A program made the translations under genes and the position numbers. The notes beneath the pieces are model-generated. The model was given only the letters and a program-made list of their open reading frames with translations. It searched no databases and had not been told where the DNA came from. A stretch of 64,000 bases of DNA, from assembly GCF_018413605.1 (NCBI RefSeq), contig NZ_JAHCDN010000001.1, forward strand, positions 248,001 to 312,000, in the 5' to 3' direction. This stretch comes from Variovorax sp. PCZ-1 (GTDB taxonomy: Bacteria > Pseudomonadota > Gammaproteobacteria > Burkholderiales > Burkholderiaceae_C). Numbering within the stretch: position 1 is the stretch's first letter; every line of letters starts with the position of its first letter. Shown one piece after another: positions 41,041 to 51,809 of this stretch.

Positions 41041-41106
41041 GCCCCTAGGGGCAAGTCACTACGTACGTGTGGGTTTCTACGTAGTTTCAACTTATAATCA
41101 AAGGCT
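41041..41106. promoter_or_regulatory. Promoter region of the atp operon with two dyads
   Basis: A consensus TATAAT box at 41093-41098 lies 66 nt before the atpI ATG; the -35 box is weak. Upstream are a perfect GCCCCTAGGGGC palindrome (41041-41052) and ACTACGTA-N12-TACGTAGT (41058-41085), the latter over the expected -35 region. They may bind a regulator or form a DNA or RNA hairpin. The region also separates the divergent CopD-like gene. Confidence 0.6.
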
Positions 41107-41163
41107 TTGCTAAATGTGCAGTCACAAGTGCTTTCCGTGAAATCCTCCGCGAACTCCCCTGTG

Positions 41164-41640
41164 ATGGCTCAAGTTAGTGAAGACACATCGAGTCCAGAAG
41201 AAGAATTGCCTGCCCCCTGGAGCGCTGAACAAGCGCAGGCCTGGAGGCAAACGCAGCAACCGATGCCCTTGTGGCTCTTGGTGCTTGCCCAATTCGGCGT
41301 CGGTGCGGTAACGGCCCTGGTGGCTTTTGCGGCGTTTGGCGTCACTGCGGGTCTGTCGGCGGGATACGGCGCTTTGTGTGCCGCATTGCCCTCGGCTCTT
41401 CTGGCACGCGGTATGCGCTCGGCGCTCTCGCGTGGGAATCCTGTGGTGGGATTTATGGTGTGGGAGCTAGTCAAGATGGCTTTGGGTGCAGCGATGCTGA
41501 TTGCAGCGCCCAAACTGCTCGGTACGGTCAACTGGTTTGCCCTGCTGATCGGCCTGATCCTGACGCTCAAAGTGATATTTTTGGCGGCGTTGTGGCCTTA
41601 CAAGGCGGCAACGAAGTCAGCTGGTGATCTTCATAATTAA
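41164..41640 (+). CDS. atpI: ATP synthase subunit I
   Basis: A small membrane protein with an acidic N-terminus and four hydrophobic segments (LLVLAQFGVGAVTALVAFAAFG to ALLIGLILTLKVIFLAAL). In other bacteria AtpI helps assemble the c-ring. It is the first gene of the operon and its spacing to atpB is short. The open frame starts at a TTG (41107) that would sit next to the predicted transcript start; the ATG at 41164 leaves a normal 5' leader and is preferred. Confidence 0.8.
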   Translation: MAQVSEDTSSPEEELPAPWSAEQAQAWRQTQQPMPLWLLVLAQFGVGAVTALVAFAAFGVTAGLSAGYGALCAALPSALLARGMRSALSRGNPVVGFMVWELVKMALGAAMLIAAPKLLGTVNWFALLIGLILTLKVIFLAALWPYKAATKSAGDLHN

Positions 41641-41658
41641 CTTTTGACAATTCAAAGT

Positions 41659-42540
41659 ATGGCCTCCGGAACAGCACCACCTACAGCGAGTGAATACATC
41701 GTTCACCACCTGCAGCATCTGCAGATGAATTTCTCCTTCGAGAGTGTCAAACAAACCAATATTGTTGACTTCTCCCTCTTCAACCTAGATTCCGTTTTTT
41801 ATTCAACAATCCTCGGTATCTTGGGCTGCTTCCTCTTATGGAAAGCTGCACGCAAAGCCACTTCTGGCGTGCCAGGCCGCTTCCAAGCCGCTGTAGAAAT
41901 TTTGTCTGAGCTGGTAGAAAACCAAGCCAAGGGCGTGATCAAGAACCCCGTCAGCCGCAAACTCGTTTCTCCCCTCGCACTCACAGTGTTCGTCTGGATT
42001 TTCCTGATGAATGCGATGGACATGATTCCTGTGGACCTGCTGCCACACGCATGGCACACCGTCGGCCCAGCGCTAGGTTTCAAAGACTACATGCGCGTGG
42101 TGCCTACCGCTGATCTTTCTACGACTCTGGGCTTGTCTTGCTCGGTGCTCCTTGTCTGTATCTTCTACAACATCAAGATCAAAGGCGCTGGCGGCTGGAT
42201 TCATGAGTTGTTTGCTGCGCCGTTCGGCGACAAGTGGTTCCTCTACCCCGTGAACTTCTTGATGCAGATGATCGAATTCTTGGCCAAGACCGTGTCCCAT
42301 GGCATGCGACTCTTCGGCAACATGTTTGCTGGCGAACTCGTGTTCATGCTGATCGCGCTCATGGGCGGCGTGTGGGCTTGGAATTTCAACCCCCTCACAG
42401 GCGGCTTCTGGCTCGGTTTTGGTCACATCGTGGCCGGCACAGTCTGGACGCTCTTCCACATTCTCGTGATCACGCTGCAAGCATTTATCTTTATGATGCT
42501 TACCCTGATCTATGTTGGTCAAGCGCACGACGCGCATTGA
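41659..42540 (+). CDS. atpB: ATP synthase Fo subunit a
   Basis: The membrane stator subunit that forms the proton half-channels. GMRLFGNMFAGELVF holds the essential Arg. The 293 residues include an N-terminal hydrophilic stretch longer than in E. coli. An in-frame TTG at 41644 would add five residues; the ATG at 41659 is preferred. It is followed by the c subunit gene after 57 nt with a typical AAGGAATC ribosome site. Confidence 0.95.
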   Translation: MASGTAPPTASEYIVHHLQHLQMNFSFESVKQTNIVDFSLFNLDSVFYSTILGILGCFLLWKAARKATSGVPGRFQAAVEILSELVENQAKGVIKNPVSRKLVSPLALTVFVWIFLMNAMDMIPVDLLPHAWHTVGPALGFKDYMRVVPTADLSTTLGLSCSVLLVCIFYNIKIKGAGGWIHELFAAPFGDKWFLYPVNFLMQMIEFLAKTVSHGMRLFGNMFAGELVFMLIALMGGVWAWNFNPLTGGFWLGFGHIVAGTVWTLFHILVITLQAFIFMMLTLIYVGQAHDAH

Positions 42541-42588
42541 TCAAAATAAGTTTCTCACTTCCCTCAACCTTCCATTTCTAACTTTTAA

Positions 42589-42846
<258 letters not shown>

Positions 42847-42926
42847 TTCCGCAACGTCTGTCACTTGCCTTGGGTAACGTCTATGCGTGCTCAGGACATC
42901 TCAGTCATTAACGGGTTTCTTTTGTC

Positions 42927-43397
42927 ATGAATATCAATTCCACCCTGTTCCTGCAGGCGATCGTATTTGCGATCTTGGTGTGGTTCACCATGAAATATGT
43001 GTGGCCTCCTATCACCAAGGCGCTGGACGAGCGTGCTGCCAAAATCGCTGACGGTTTGGCTGCGGCTGATAAAGCCAAGTCTGAGCTGGCCTCGGCCAAT
43101 CAGCGCGTCGAGCAAGAGCTGGTCACGTCTCGCAATGCTTCCCAGCAGCGTTTGGCCGATGCCGAGCGTCGTGCGCAAGCCATTGTTGACGAAGCCAAAG
43201 GCAAAGCGTCTGAAGAAGCCGCAAAAATTGTTGCCGCCGCTCAAGCTGATGCTGCACAGCAAACGCTTCGCGCCAAAGATGCTTTGCGCGAGCAAGTTGC
43301 CGTGCTGGCTGTCAAAGGTGCTGAGCAAATCCTGCGCAAAGAAGTGAACGCTTCTGTCCACGCCGATTTGCTGGGTCGCCTCAAGGCTGAGCTGTAA
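42927..43397 (+). CDS. atpF: ATP synthase Fo subunit b
   Basis: One N-terminal membrane helix ([17 protein letters not shown]) and a long Ala/Lys/Glu-rich coiled coil that forms the peripheral stalk. The 156 residues are as in E. coli. Overlap-free spacing of 12 nt to atpH. Confidence 0.96.
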   Translation: MNINSTLFLQAIVFAILVWFTMKYVWPPITKALDERAAKIADGLAAADKAKSELASANQRVEQELVTSRNASQQRLADAERRAQAIVDEAKGKASEEAAKIVAAAQADAAQQTLRAKDALREQVAVLAVKGAEQILRKEVNASVHADLLGRLKAEL

Positions 43398-43409
43398 GGA
43401 CAACGCGCC

Positions 43410-43940
43410 ATGGCCGAACTCGCTACCATTGCCCGCCCTTACGCCGAAGCCCTGTTCAAGGCAGCTCGCGCTGATCTGCAAGCCGCAGACGCTTGGCTCC
43501 AGCCTTTGGCGCAAGTTGCCAGCAACCCTCAGTTGCAAGAATTTGCCGCCAACCCCAAAGTCAGCAGCGCTCAAGTGTTTGAATTGCTCAGCGGCGTGGC
43601 CAAAGTCACGCTGCCAGAGAATGGCAAAAACTTCCTTGAAACCGTGATTGACAATGGCCGCGTGAGTGCCTTGCCCGAGATTGCAGCCCAGTTTCGCGCC
43701 TTGAAAAATGCGCAAAGCGGTTCATCAGACGCCATCGTGCAAAGTGCCTTCCCGATTGAAGGTGCAGCGCTGGCCGATGTGAGCGCCTTGCTTGAGAAAC
43801 GCTTTGGCCGCAAGCTCAATGCAAAAGTGCAATTGGTGCCCGAGCTGATCGGCGGCATTCGCGTGGTGGTGGGTGATGAGGTGCTTGATACCTCCGTCAA
43901 ATCTCGCCTCGAACAGATGAAAACAGCGTTGATGGCTTGA
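43410..43940 (+). CDS. atpH: ATP synthase F1 subunit delta
   Basis: OSCP-type subunit joining the b stalk to alpha. It begins with [11 protein letters not shown] and ends [16 protein letters not shown], the expected RLE..L C-terminus. The 176 residues are typical. Confidence 0.95.
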   Translation: MAELATIARPYAEALFKAARADLQAADAWLQPLAQVASNPQLQEFAANPKVSSAQVFELLSGVAKVTLPENGKNFLETVIDNGRVSALPEIAAQFRALKNAQSGSSDAIVQSAFPIEGAALADVSALLEKRFGRKLNAKVQLVPELIGGIRVVVGDEVLDTSVKSRLEQMKTALMA

Positions 43941-43988
43941 ATTTAAGAATTCGCCATTGACGTAACTTGAAAGAAAAGGATAAGTGCC

Positions 43989-45542
43989 ATGCAACTCAAT
44001 CCCGCAGAAATTTCCGAGCTGCTGAAAAGCCGCATCGAAGGCCTGTCTGGTAACACAGACGTCCGTAACCAAGGCACCGTGGTCTCCGTGACCGACGGTA
44101 TCGTCCGCGTGCATGGCCTGTCCCATGCGATGCAGGGCGAGATGCTTGAATTCCCCTCTGCACCAGACGGCAGCGCATCCTTCGGCCTCGCGCTGAATTT
44201 GGAGCGTGATTCCGTGGGCGCCGTGATTTTGGGCGCTTATGAGCACATCTCTGAAGGCGATGTGGTCAAGTGCACCGGCCGCATTTTGGAAGTGCCTGTG
44301 GGCCCTGAGCTGATTGGCCGTGTGGTCAACGCGCTCGGTCAGCCTATTGATGGCAAAGGCCCAATCAACGCCAAGATGACCGATGTGATTGAGAAGGTTG
44401 CGCCCGGCGTGATCGCGCGTCAGTCTGTGGATCAGCCGATGCAAACTGGCCTGAAGTCCATTGACTCGATGGTTCCAGTCGGCCGTGGCCAGCGCGAGCT
44501 GATCATTGGTGACCGCCAGACCGGTAAAACCGCTGTGGCGATTGACGCGATCATCAACCAAAAAGGTCAGAACATGACCTGCGTTTATGTCGCGATTGGC
44601 CAAAAAGCCTCGTCGATCAAAAACGTGGTGCGCGCTCTCGAGCAAGCTGGCGCGATGGAGTACACCATCGTCGTGGCCGCTTCTGCTTCTGAGTCTGCAG
44701 CGATGCAATACGTGTCGGCCTACTCTGGCTGCACCATGGGCGAATACTTCCGCGATCGCGGCGAAGACGCGCTGATCGTGTATGACGATCTCTCCAAGCA
44801 AGCTGTGGCGTATCGCCAAGTGTCTTTGCTCTTGCGTCGCCCACCAGGCCGCGAAGCCTATCCTGGCGACGTGTTCTATCTCCACAGCCGTCTGCTCGAG
44901 CGCGCAGCTCGCGTGAACGCTGATTACGTGGAAGCCTTCACCAAAGGCGCAGTGAAGGGCAAGACAGGTTCTTTGACCGCTCTGCCAATCATCGAAACAC
45001 AAGCCGGTGACGTGTCTGCCTTCGTGCCGACCAACGTGATCTCGATCACCGACGGTCAGATTTTCTTGGAAACCAGCCTGTTCAACGCCGGTATCCGTCC
45101 CGCTATTAACGCCGGTATCTCCGTGTCCCGCGTCGGTAGCTCGGCTCAAACCAAGATCATCAAAGGTCAATCCGGTGGTATCCGTACCGACTTGGCGCAG
45201 TACCGTGAATTGGCCGCTTTCGCGCAGTTCGCTTCTGATCTCGACGAAGCCACTCGCAAGCAGCTCGATCGTGGCGCACGCGTGACCGAGCTCTTGAAGC
45301 AAAAGCAATACAGCCCACAGTCCATCAGCATGATGGGAGCGACGCTGTTTGCCGTGAACAAAGGCTTCATGGACGATGTGGAAGTCAAGAAGATTCTGTC
45401 TTTCGAAGCTGGCCTGCAAAGCTACCTCAAAGACAAGCACGCTGCCCTGCTCGCCAAAGTGGAAAGCACCAAGGCGCTGGACAAAGACGGCGAAGCTGAG
45501 TTGATGACTGCTGTTGCAGCGTTCAAGAAAACCTTCGCTTAA
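43989..45542 (+). CDS. atpA: ATP synthase F1 subunit alpha
   Basis: The Walker [12 protein letters not shown], the DEL-type VYDDLSKQA and the SNTNLSV-like [14 protein letters not shown] stretch identify it. At 517 residues it is of usual length. Long open frames on the opposite strand (for instance 43725-45575) are coding shadows. Confidence 0.98.
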   Translation: MQLNPAEISELLKSRIEGLSGNTDVRNQGTVVSVTDGIVRVHGLSHAMQGEMLEFPSAPDGSASFGLALNLERDSVGAVILGAYEHISEGDVVKCTGRILEVPVGPELIGRVVNALGQPIDGKGPINAKMTDVIEKVAPGVIARQSVDQPMQTGLKSIDSMVPVGRGQRELIIGDRQTGKTAVAIDAIINQKGQNMTCVYVAIGQKASSIKNVVRALEQAGAMEYTIVVAASASESAAMQYVSAYSGCTMGEYFRDRGEDALIVYDDLSKQAVAYRQVSLLLRRPPGREAYPGDVFYLHSRLLERAARVNADYVEAFTKGAVKGKTGSLTALPIIETQAGDVSAFVPTNVISITDGQIFLETSLFNAGIRPAINAGISVSRVGSSAQTKIIKGQSGGIRTDLAQYRELAAFAQFASDLDEATRKQLDRGARVTELLKQKQYSPQSISMMGATLFAVNKGFMDDVEVKKILSFEAGLQSYLKDKHAALLAKVESTKALDKDGEAELMTAVAAFKKTFA

Positions 45543-45574
45543 TTCCATTTTTGACCACATCCTAGGAGTCAACA

Positions 45575-46459
45575 ATGGCAGCAGGCAAGGAACTACGCAC
45601 CAAGATCAAATCGGTGGAAAACACCAAGAAGATCACCAAGGCCATGGAAATGATCTCGGTCTCCAAGATGCGCAAGGCGCAGGAGCGGATGCGCGCAGCA
45701 CGGCCTTACAGCGAAAAAATTCGCTCTATTGCCAACAACCTCGGGCAAGCCAATCCTGAGTATGTGCACACCTTTATGAAGAAGAACGATGGTAAATCGG
45801 TCGGCTTCATTGTGGTGACCACTGACAAAGGCTTGTGCGGCGGTTTGAACACCAATTTGCTCCGCGCTGTGACCGCGAAATTGCGCGAGGCGCAATCAAG
45901 CGGCAAAACGCCAAAAGCAGTTGCCATCGGCAGCAAAGGCTTGGGCTTTTTGAATCGCGTCGGCGCAAAGGTCGTCTCGCATATCACGCATTTGGGTGAT
46001 CGCCCGCATCTGGACAAACTGATTGGCCCGATGAAGGTCATGCTCGATGCATATGCAGCGGGCGAAGTCAGCGCGGTCTATATTTGCTACAACAAGTTTG
46101 TCAGCACCATGAGCCAAGTGCCCACGGTCGATTTGCTCCTGCCTTTGTCGGCAGAGCAAATGCAAGCGGAATCCAAAGCAGCGGGCAACCAGCACTCGTG
46201 GGATTACATCTACGAGCCGGACGCGCAAACCGTGATCGACGAACTGCTCGTGCGCTATGTGGAAGCACTGGTCTATCAGGCCGTCGCAGAAAACATGGCC
46301 TCTGAGCACGCCGCTCGCATGGTGGCCATGAAGGCCGCGACAGACAACGCAGGTAACGTGATTGCAGAACTCAAGCTCGTCTACAACAAGACGCGCCAAG
46401 CCGCCATCACCAAAGAACTGTCTGAGATCGTCTCGGGCGCAGCTGCTATCAGTGGTTAA
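45575..46459 (+). CDS. atpG: ATP synthase F1 subunit gamma
   Basis: Central rotor subunit. The N-terminal [20 protein letters not shown] and C-terminal [19 protein letters not shown] are the two paired helices. The 294 residues are close to the E. coli 287. AGGAG precedes the ATG. Confidence 0.97.
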   Translation: MAAGKELRTKIKSVENTKKITKAMEMISVSKMRKAQERMRAARPYSEKIRSIANNLGQANPEYVHTFMKKNDGKSVGFIVVTTDKGLCGGLNTNLLRAVTAKLREAQSSGKTPKAVAIGSKGLGFLNRVGAKVVSHITHLGDRPHLDKLIGPMKVMLDAYAAGEVSAVYICYNKFVSTMSQVPTVDLLLPLSAEQMQAESKAAGNQHSWDYIYEPDAQTVIDELLVRYVEALVYQAVAENMASEHAARMVAMKAATDNAGNVIAELKLVYNKTRQAAITKELSEIVSGAAAISG

Positions 46460-46503
46460 GCGTTCAAGCCCATCCAACAGTCCCTCAAATTAGTTTTATT
46501 TAA

Positions 46504-47952
<1,449 letters not shown>

Positions 47953-47965
47953 AGGAAACTGAAGC

Positions 47966-48382
47966 ATGAGCACCATTCACGTTGATGTGGTCAGTGCCGA
48001 GCAGTCCATCTTCTCGGGCGAAGCCAAATTTGTGGCTTTGCCTGGCGAAGCCGGTGAGTTGGGCATTTACCCACGCCACACCCCCTTGATCACCCGCATC
48101 AAGGCCGGTTCGGTGCGTATTGAAAAAGCCGATGGCAGCGAAGAATTCGTCTTCGTCGCTGGCGGCATTCTCGAAGTGCAACCTGGTTGCGTGACCGTCT
48201 TGTCAGACACCGCGATTCGCGGCGACGATCTGGACGAAGCCAAAGCCAACACGGCACGCCAAGCTGCTGAAGAAGCTCTGAAGAATGCCAAAGGCGAGCT
48301 CGATTTGGCCAAAGCTCAGAGCGAACTCGCTGTCTTGGCAGCGCAAGTTGCTGCACTGCGCAAATTCCGCCAGAAGAAATAA
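47966..48382 (+). CDS. atpC: ATP synthase F1 subunit epsilon
   Basis: A 138-residue beta-barrel plus helical hairpin that brakes the rotor. It begins [20 protein letters not shown] and ends with basic FRQKK. A hairpin terminator lies 35 nt past the stop. It closes the operon. Confidence 0.96.
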   Translation: MSTIHVDVVSAEQSIFSGEAKFVALPGEAGELGIYPRHTPLITRIKAGSVRIEKADGSEEFVFVAGGILEVQPGCVTVLSDTAIRGDDLDEAKANTARQAAEEALKNAKGELDLAKAQSELAVLAAQVAALRKFRQKK

Positions 48383-48417
48383 AGAAACGTCAGCGATCTG
48401 ACTTATTTCACAAAACA

Positions 48418-48453
48418 CCCCATGCATTGTCCAAGTGCATGGGGTTTCTTTTT
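48418..48453 (+). terminator. Terminator of the atp operon
   Basis: CCCCATGCA (48418-48426) and TGCATGGGG (48436-48444) form a perfect 9-bp stem with a TTGTCCAAG loop, followed by TTTCTTTTT. Confidence 0.95.
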
Positions 48454-48484
48454 ATCGCAGTTGTGGCTAGACATAGAATAAACA

Positions 48485-49156
48485 ATGCATACCAATCTGG
48501 GCGAACTCCACAACATCTCTGAAAAAGATGCCGCTCACCTGTTGGTGACGGAATCCGCATTGGGGCAATTGGGCTTCAAAGATGCACAACGAGTCGTGAG
48601 ATACATGAAGCCAAAGCGCATCAAGGCTGGCGGCGCATTGATACGAGAAGGCGAGAAGGTGCACAACGATTTCATGATGCTGATCCTCTCGGGCGATGTG
48701 CGAGTGGAAAGCCTCTCGGCGGGCGCTGCTGAAGAGGTGGTGGTCACCGTCATGGGGGCAGGCAGTTTGATTGGCGAGATGGGCATGATCAACGACACCG
48801 CCCGTTCTGCAACTTGTATTGCATCCACCGAGCTCGCTGTGGCCGTGCTCTCACGCGCAAGTATGAAGAAAATGATGGCTGAAGAAGCTGAGCTTGCATC
48901 CCGCTTTCTGCTCGCTATCTCCAGCCGCTTGGCGGAGCGATTGCGTGACACCACCACCAAGCTCAAAAAATTTATCCAGCTTAATGCCATGCTGCAAAAA
49001 GAAGTCTATGCCTTGATGGATGGGCAAAGTGCTAAACAAAAATTAAGCCGCAGCGAAATGCCCACCGAACAAATGGCCTTGGAGACTCGGCCTGTAGCTC
49101 TGATGGAAGCTTACATCTCGCCGGCAAAGGCGCGCAGCCTCGCTCGCAAAGCTTAA
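48485..49156 (+). CDS. Cyclic nucleotide-binding-domain protein without helix-turn-helix
   Basis: A cNMP-type beta barrel spans about residues 40-150 (GGALIREGEKVHN, GSLIGEMGMINDTARSATCIAS with the phosphate-binding RSAT). The C-terminal 70 residues are helical and basic but show no winged helix, so this is not a usual Crp. Position downstream of the atp operon is common in Burkholderiales, but I cannot name a role. A ligand such as cAMP is possible because of the RSATC loop. Confidence 0.75.
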   Translation: MHTNLGELHNISEKDAAHLLVTESALGQLGFKDAQRVVRYMKPKRIKAGGALIREGEKVHNDFMMLILSGDVRVESLSAGAAEEVVVTVMGAGSLIGEMGMINDTARSATCIASTELAVAVLSRASMKKMMAEEAELASRFLLAISSRLAERLRDTTTKLKKFIQLNAMLQKEVYALMDGQSAKQKLSRSEMPTEQMALETRPVALMEAYISPAKARSLARKA

Positions 49157-49167
49157 ACTCACTAGCT

Positions 49168-50040
49168 GTGAGTTCTCGCATCCCTCCCATCCAATGCCTG
49201 CTGACTTTTGAAGCCCTCGCGCGCCTGCGCAGCGTGACGCAAGCGGCTGAAGAGCAATGCGTCACGCCCAGCGCTGTGAGCCATCGAGTACGGCAGTTAG
49301 AAGAATTGCTTGGCGCGAAGCTGTTTGGCCGCGCAGACTTTTCGCTCACCACTGAAGGCAGCGAATACCTCGCGCATGTGCGCGAAGGTTTGCAATCGCT
49401 GCAGAAATTTCCGAGTAGCGAGGCTGTGCAGGGCAAGCGCAAGCTGCGCGTGGCCGTTACGCCTACTTTTGCGCGCTCCATCTTAATGCCTCGCCTCAAG
49501 ACATTCACAGACGCCTATCCTGAGATTGATCTCACACTGCAGGTGAGCATTCCGCTACTGGATGTGGTGGCCGAGGATGCGGATTTAACGATTCGCTTTG
49601 GCACAGGGCGCTATGCCGACGTGGAGCATGTTTGTTTGTTCAAGGACAAAGTCACACCGCTCGCGTCACCGGCTTATATCCGCGAGCATGGACCGTTTGA
49701 AGCTACGCAAGATTTGGAGAAAGCCAAGCTGCTCAGAAGCCCGCTCGAGCCTTGGCGCACATGGTTTGCAGCGCACCAGCTTGATTGGCCGGAGCCGCTG
49801 GATGGCTCCAGCTTCAACGACATTGGCCTCATGTGTGATGCCGCCGCTGCCGGCATGGGCGTAGCCCTCGTGCGCCTCAAGCTCGGCGCGCCTTGGCTCG
49901 CAAGTGGGCAACTCGAACGCCTGTTTGATGAAGACATCCCTAGCCCGCATGCGCATTACCTGTGCTGGCGCACGGGTGCGCTGGATCGCTGGGAGGTGGC
50001 TGCGTTTGCTGAATGGTTGAAGAAGGCTTGTATTGCTTAA
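49168..50040 (+). CDS. LysR-family transcriptional regulator, GcvA-like
   Basis: An N-terminal winged helix (IQCLLTFEALARLRSVTQAAEEQCVTPSAVSHRV split) and a LysR substrate domain with LRVAVTPTFARSILMPRL. The opening IPPIQCLLTFEA and WEVAAFAEWL end resemble GcvA-type regulators. Start is a GTG at 49168. The target is unknown; the convergent thioesterase is one candidate. Confidence 0.85.
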   Translation: MSSRIPPIQCLLTFEALARLRSVTQAAEEQCVTPSAVSHRVRQLEELLGAKLFGRADFSLTTEGSEYLAHVREGLQSLQKFPSSEAVQGKRKLRVAVTPTFARSILMPRLKTFTDAYPEIDLTLQVSIPLLDVVAEDADLTIRFGTGRYADVEHVCLFKDKVTPLASPAYIREHGPFEATQDLEKAKLLRSPLEPWRTWFAAHQLDWPEPLDGSSFNDIGLMCDAAAAGMGVALVRLKLGAPWLASGQLERLFDEDIPSPHAHYLCWRTGALDRWEVAAFAEWLKKACIA

Positions 50041-50081
50041 TCACTTGGTCTGATTGCAGGGCTAGATTTAAAGCAAAAAGT

Positions 50082-50130
50082 GGCATGTCGTCGGCTTAGA
50101 ATCTGCGCAGCATGCTACTATTTTTATAGT
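50082..50130 (+). repeat. Dispersed GCTATT repeat, copy 14
   Basis: Forward orientation, with the left end changed: TGGCATGTCGTCGGC, TTAGAATCTGCGC and ATGCTACTATTTTTATAGTA. It lies between the convergent LysR and thioesterase genes and ends three bases from the thioesterase stop. Confidence 0.75.
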
Positions 50131-50132
50131 AT

Positions 50133-50594
50133 TCATTTGATCTGAAAAGGCTTACACGTCGTCGTGGCGATGCACACCAGGCGATAGGATGTGTCGTTGT
50201 TCACATCCGCTTGCGCCCAGACTTCTGCAGTAGACACAGCATGCGTGCTACCGCGTTGCATGTTGCGCCCGACAGCGATCAGCCGTGCTCCTGCTGCGGG
50301 TGCGAGATTGTGCACCTCGAAGCCCGTGGTGGAGGCGATCCAGCCGGGCTCTAGGGTGCACGCTGCTGCGCTCACACCTGCATAGTCTGCCAACGTGCCT
50401 ACGATGCCGCCTTGCACCACACGGCCATCGAAAGTGAGCTCTGGTTTCACGGGCAACTCGATCACCGAGATGCCTTCAAGGTCAAAACCGAGCACTCGCA
50501 AGCCTAGCCATTTGGATGCAGGCATAGCGTGGATACTGGCTATTAAGTCTTTGCGGCAATCAGGGGAAATGTTAGGTAATTGAAATGCGCTCAT
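50133..50594 (-). CDS. PaaI-family hotdog thioesterase
   Basis: The hotdog-fold motif GGIVGTLADYAGVSAAA (around residue 62) with the helix Asp and the C-terminal TSYRLVCIATTTC strand identify a 153-residue PaaI-type acyl-CoA thioesterase. Such enzymes release acyl groups from CoA, often aromatic intermediates in phenylacetate-type degradation, or act as housekeeping proofreaders. Substrate unknown. It is followed by a repeat copy on its 3' side. Confidence 0.82.
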   Translation of the reverse strand: MSAFQLPNISPDCRKDLIASIHAMPASKWLGLRVLGFDLEGISVIELPVKPELTFDGRVVQGGIVGTLADYAGVSAAACTLEPGWIASTTGFEVHNLAPAAGARLIAVGRNMQRGSTHAVSTAEVWAQADVNNDTSYRLVCIATTTCKPFQIK

Positions 50595-50735
50595 GGCTTG
50601 CTCCTGAAAATTGGATGATCTGGTTTGCTGCTGTCTCTGTCAGTCTCGTGCCTGACAGGTAACATGAGCGAATTTCATGCAGCCCCTACAAAAAATCTCA
50701 AACGCACTTCACGGATCTAGAGTCACAATGAAGCC

Positions 50736-51806
50736 ATGAAAATCACTGCATTAAGAGTACAAACTGCGCTCGTGCCGCTGCCCGAGCCGCATCGCACGGC
50801 TTCTGGTGTGGTGGCCGCTTCGCCGCTGGCGTTACTCACTGTGGAGACGGATGCTGGCGTGCAAGGCCGGAGTATGTTGTTTACCTACACGCCTGCGGCT
50901 CTCAAACCCACTGCGGATTTGCTGCGCGGTATGGAAGCGTTAATCGTGGGGCAGGAGCTTGCGCCTGCTGCACTTTGGCAGAGCCTGCATGCGCGCTTTC
51001 GTTTGCTGGGCACGCAGGGCTTAGTGGGCATGGCGCTCTCTGGCATTGATATGGCTTTGTGGGATGCTTTGGCACATGCGCAAAAGTTGCCTATGTATGC
51101 TCTGCTGGGCGCGCAAGCCAAGCCGATCAAGGCTTATGGGGCGGTGGGGTATGACGGTGTGGAAGGCTCCGCAAAAGTGGCTGAGAGCTGGGCGAAGAAA
51201 GGCTTTAAAGGTGTGAAGGCGAAGATTGGCTATCCAACGCTCGCGGAAGACCTTGCCACGATTCGCGCGATGCGAGCCGCTGTAGGCAAAGACGTGGCGA
51301 TCATGGTGGATTACAACCAATCGCTCACGCACACCGAGGCTGCGAAGCGCTTGCATGCGCTCGATGGCGAGGGTTTGGAGTGGATTGAAGAGCCGGTGCT
51401 CGCGCACGATTACGCGGCTTTCGTGAAGCTTTCGCAAGGTACGCGCACGCCTTTGCAAGTGGGCGAAAACTGGTGGGGGCCGTTGGATTTTCGGCATGCG
51501 TTCAATGCCGGTGTGCGCTCACTGGTGATGCCTGATGTGATGAAGTGCGGCGGCGTGACGGGCTGGCAGCAGATTGCGAGCATGGCGAGTGTGTATGGCG
51601 TGCCTTGCTCGAATCACCTTTGGCCTGAGATCAGCGCGCATCTGCTATGCGCTACGCCAACGGCGCATTGGTTGGAATATGCAGATTGGTGGAATCCGAT
51701 TTTGCAAGAGCCGCTGCCTATTGAGCAAGGCATGGCTATCGCGAGCGATGCACCTGGCAGCGGCGTGCGATTTGATCAAGCTGCCATCGAGAAGTACACT
51801 GTTTAA
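50736..51806 (+). CDS. Enolase-superfamily enzyme, mandelate racemase/muconate lactonising subgroup
   Basis: The 356-residue protein has an N-terminal capping domain and a TIM barrel. Catalytic pieces seen: KAKIGY (KxK), VDYNQSLT (first metal Asp), WIEEPV (second metal Glu), GENWWG (third Glu) and the later His in CSNHLWPEISAH. The KxK and His pair is the arrangement of MR-type enzymes that abstract a proton next to a carboxylate; the exact substrate (mandelate-like, muconate-like or sugar acid) is not clear. Three bases separate it from the glcD-like gene, so the two probably form one operon. Confidence 0.85.
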   Translation: MKITALRVQTALVPLPEPHRTASGVVAASPLALLTVETDAGVQGRSMLFTYTPAALKPTADLLRGMEALIVGQELAPAALWQSLHARFRLLGTQGLVGMALSGIDMALWDALAHAQKLPMYALLGAQAKPIKAYGAVGYDGVEGSAKVAESWAKKGFKGVKAKIGYPTLAEDLATIRAMRAAVGKDVAIMVDYNQSLTHTEAAKRLHALDGEGLEWIEEPVLAHDYAAFVKLSQGTRTPLQVGENWWGPLDFRHAFNAGVRSLVMPDVMKCGGVTGWQQIASMASVYGVPCSNHLWPEISAHLLCATPTAHWLEYADWWNPILQEPLPIEQGMAIASDAPGSGVRFDQAAIEKYTV

Positions 51807-51809
51807 ATT

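Noticed and set aside
43725-45575. A 616-codon open frame on the minus strand across atpA
   Set aside because: It is the mirror of a highly biased gene on the plus strand; its protein is His/Arg/Gly-rich with no domain and there is no ribosome site.
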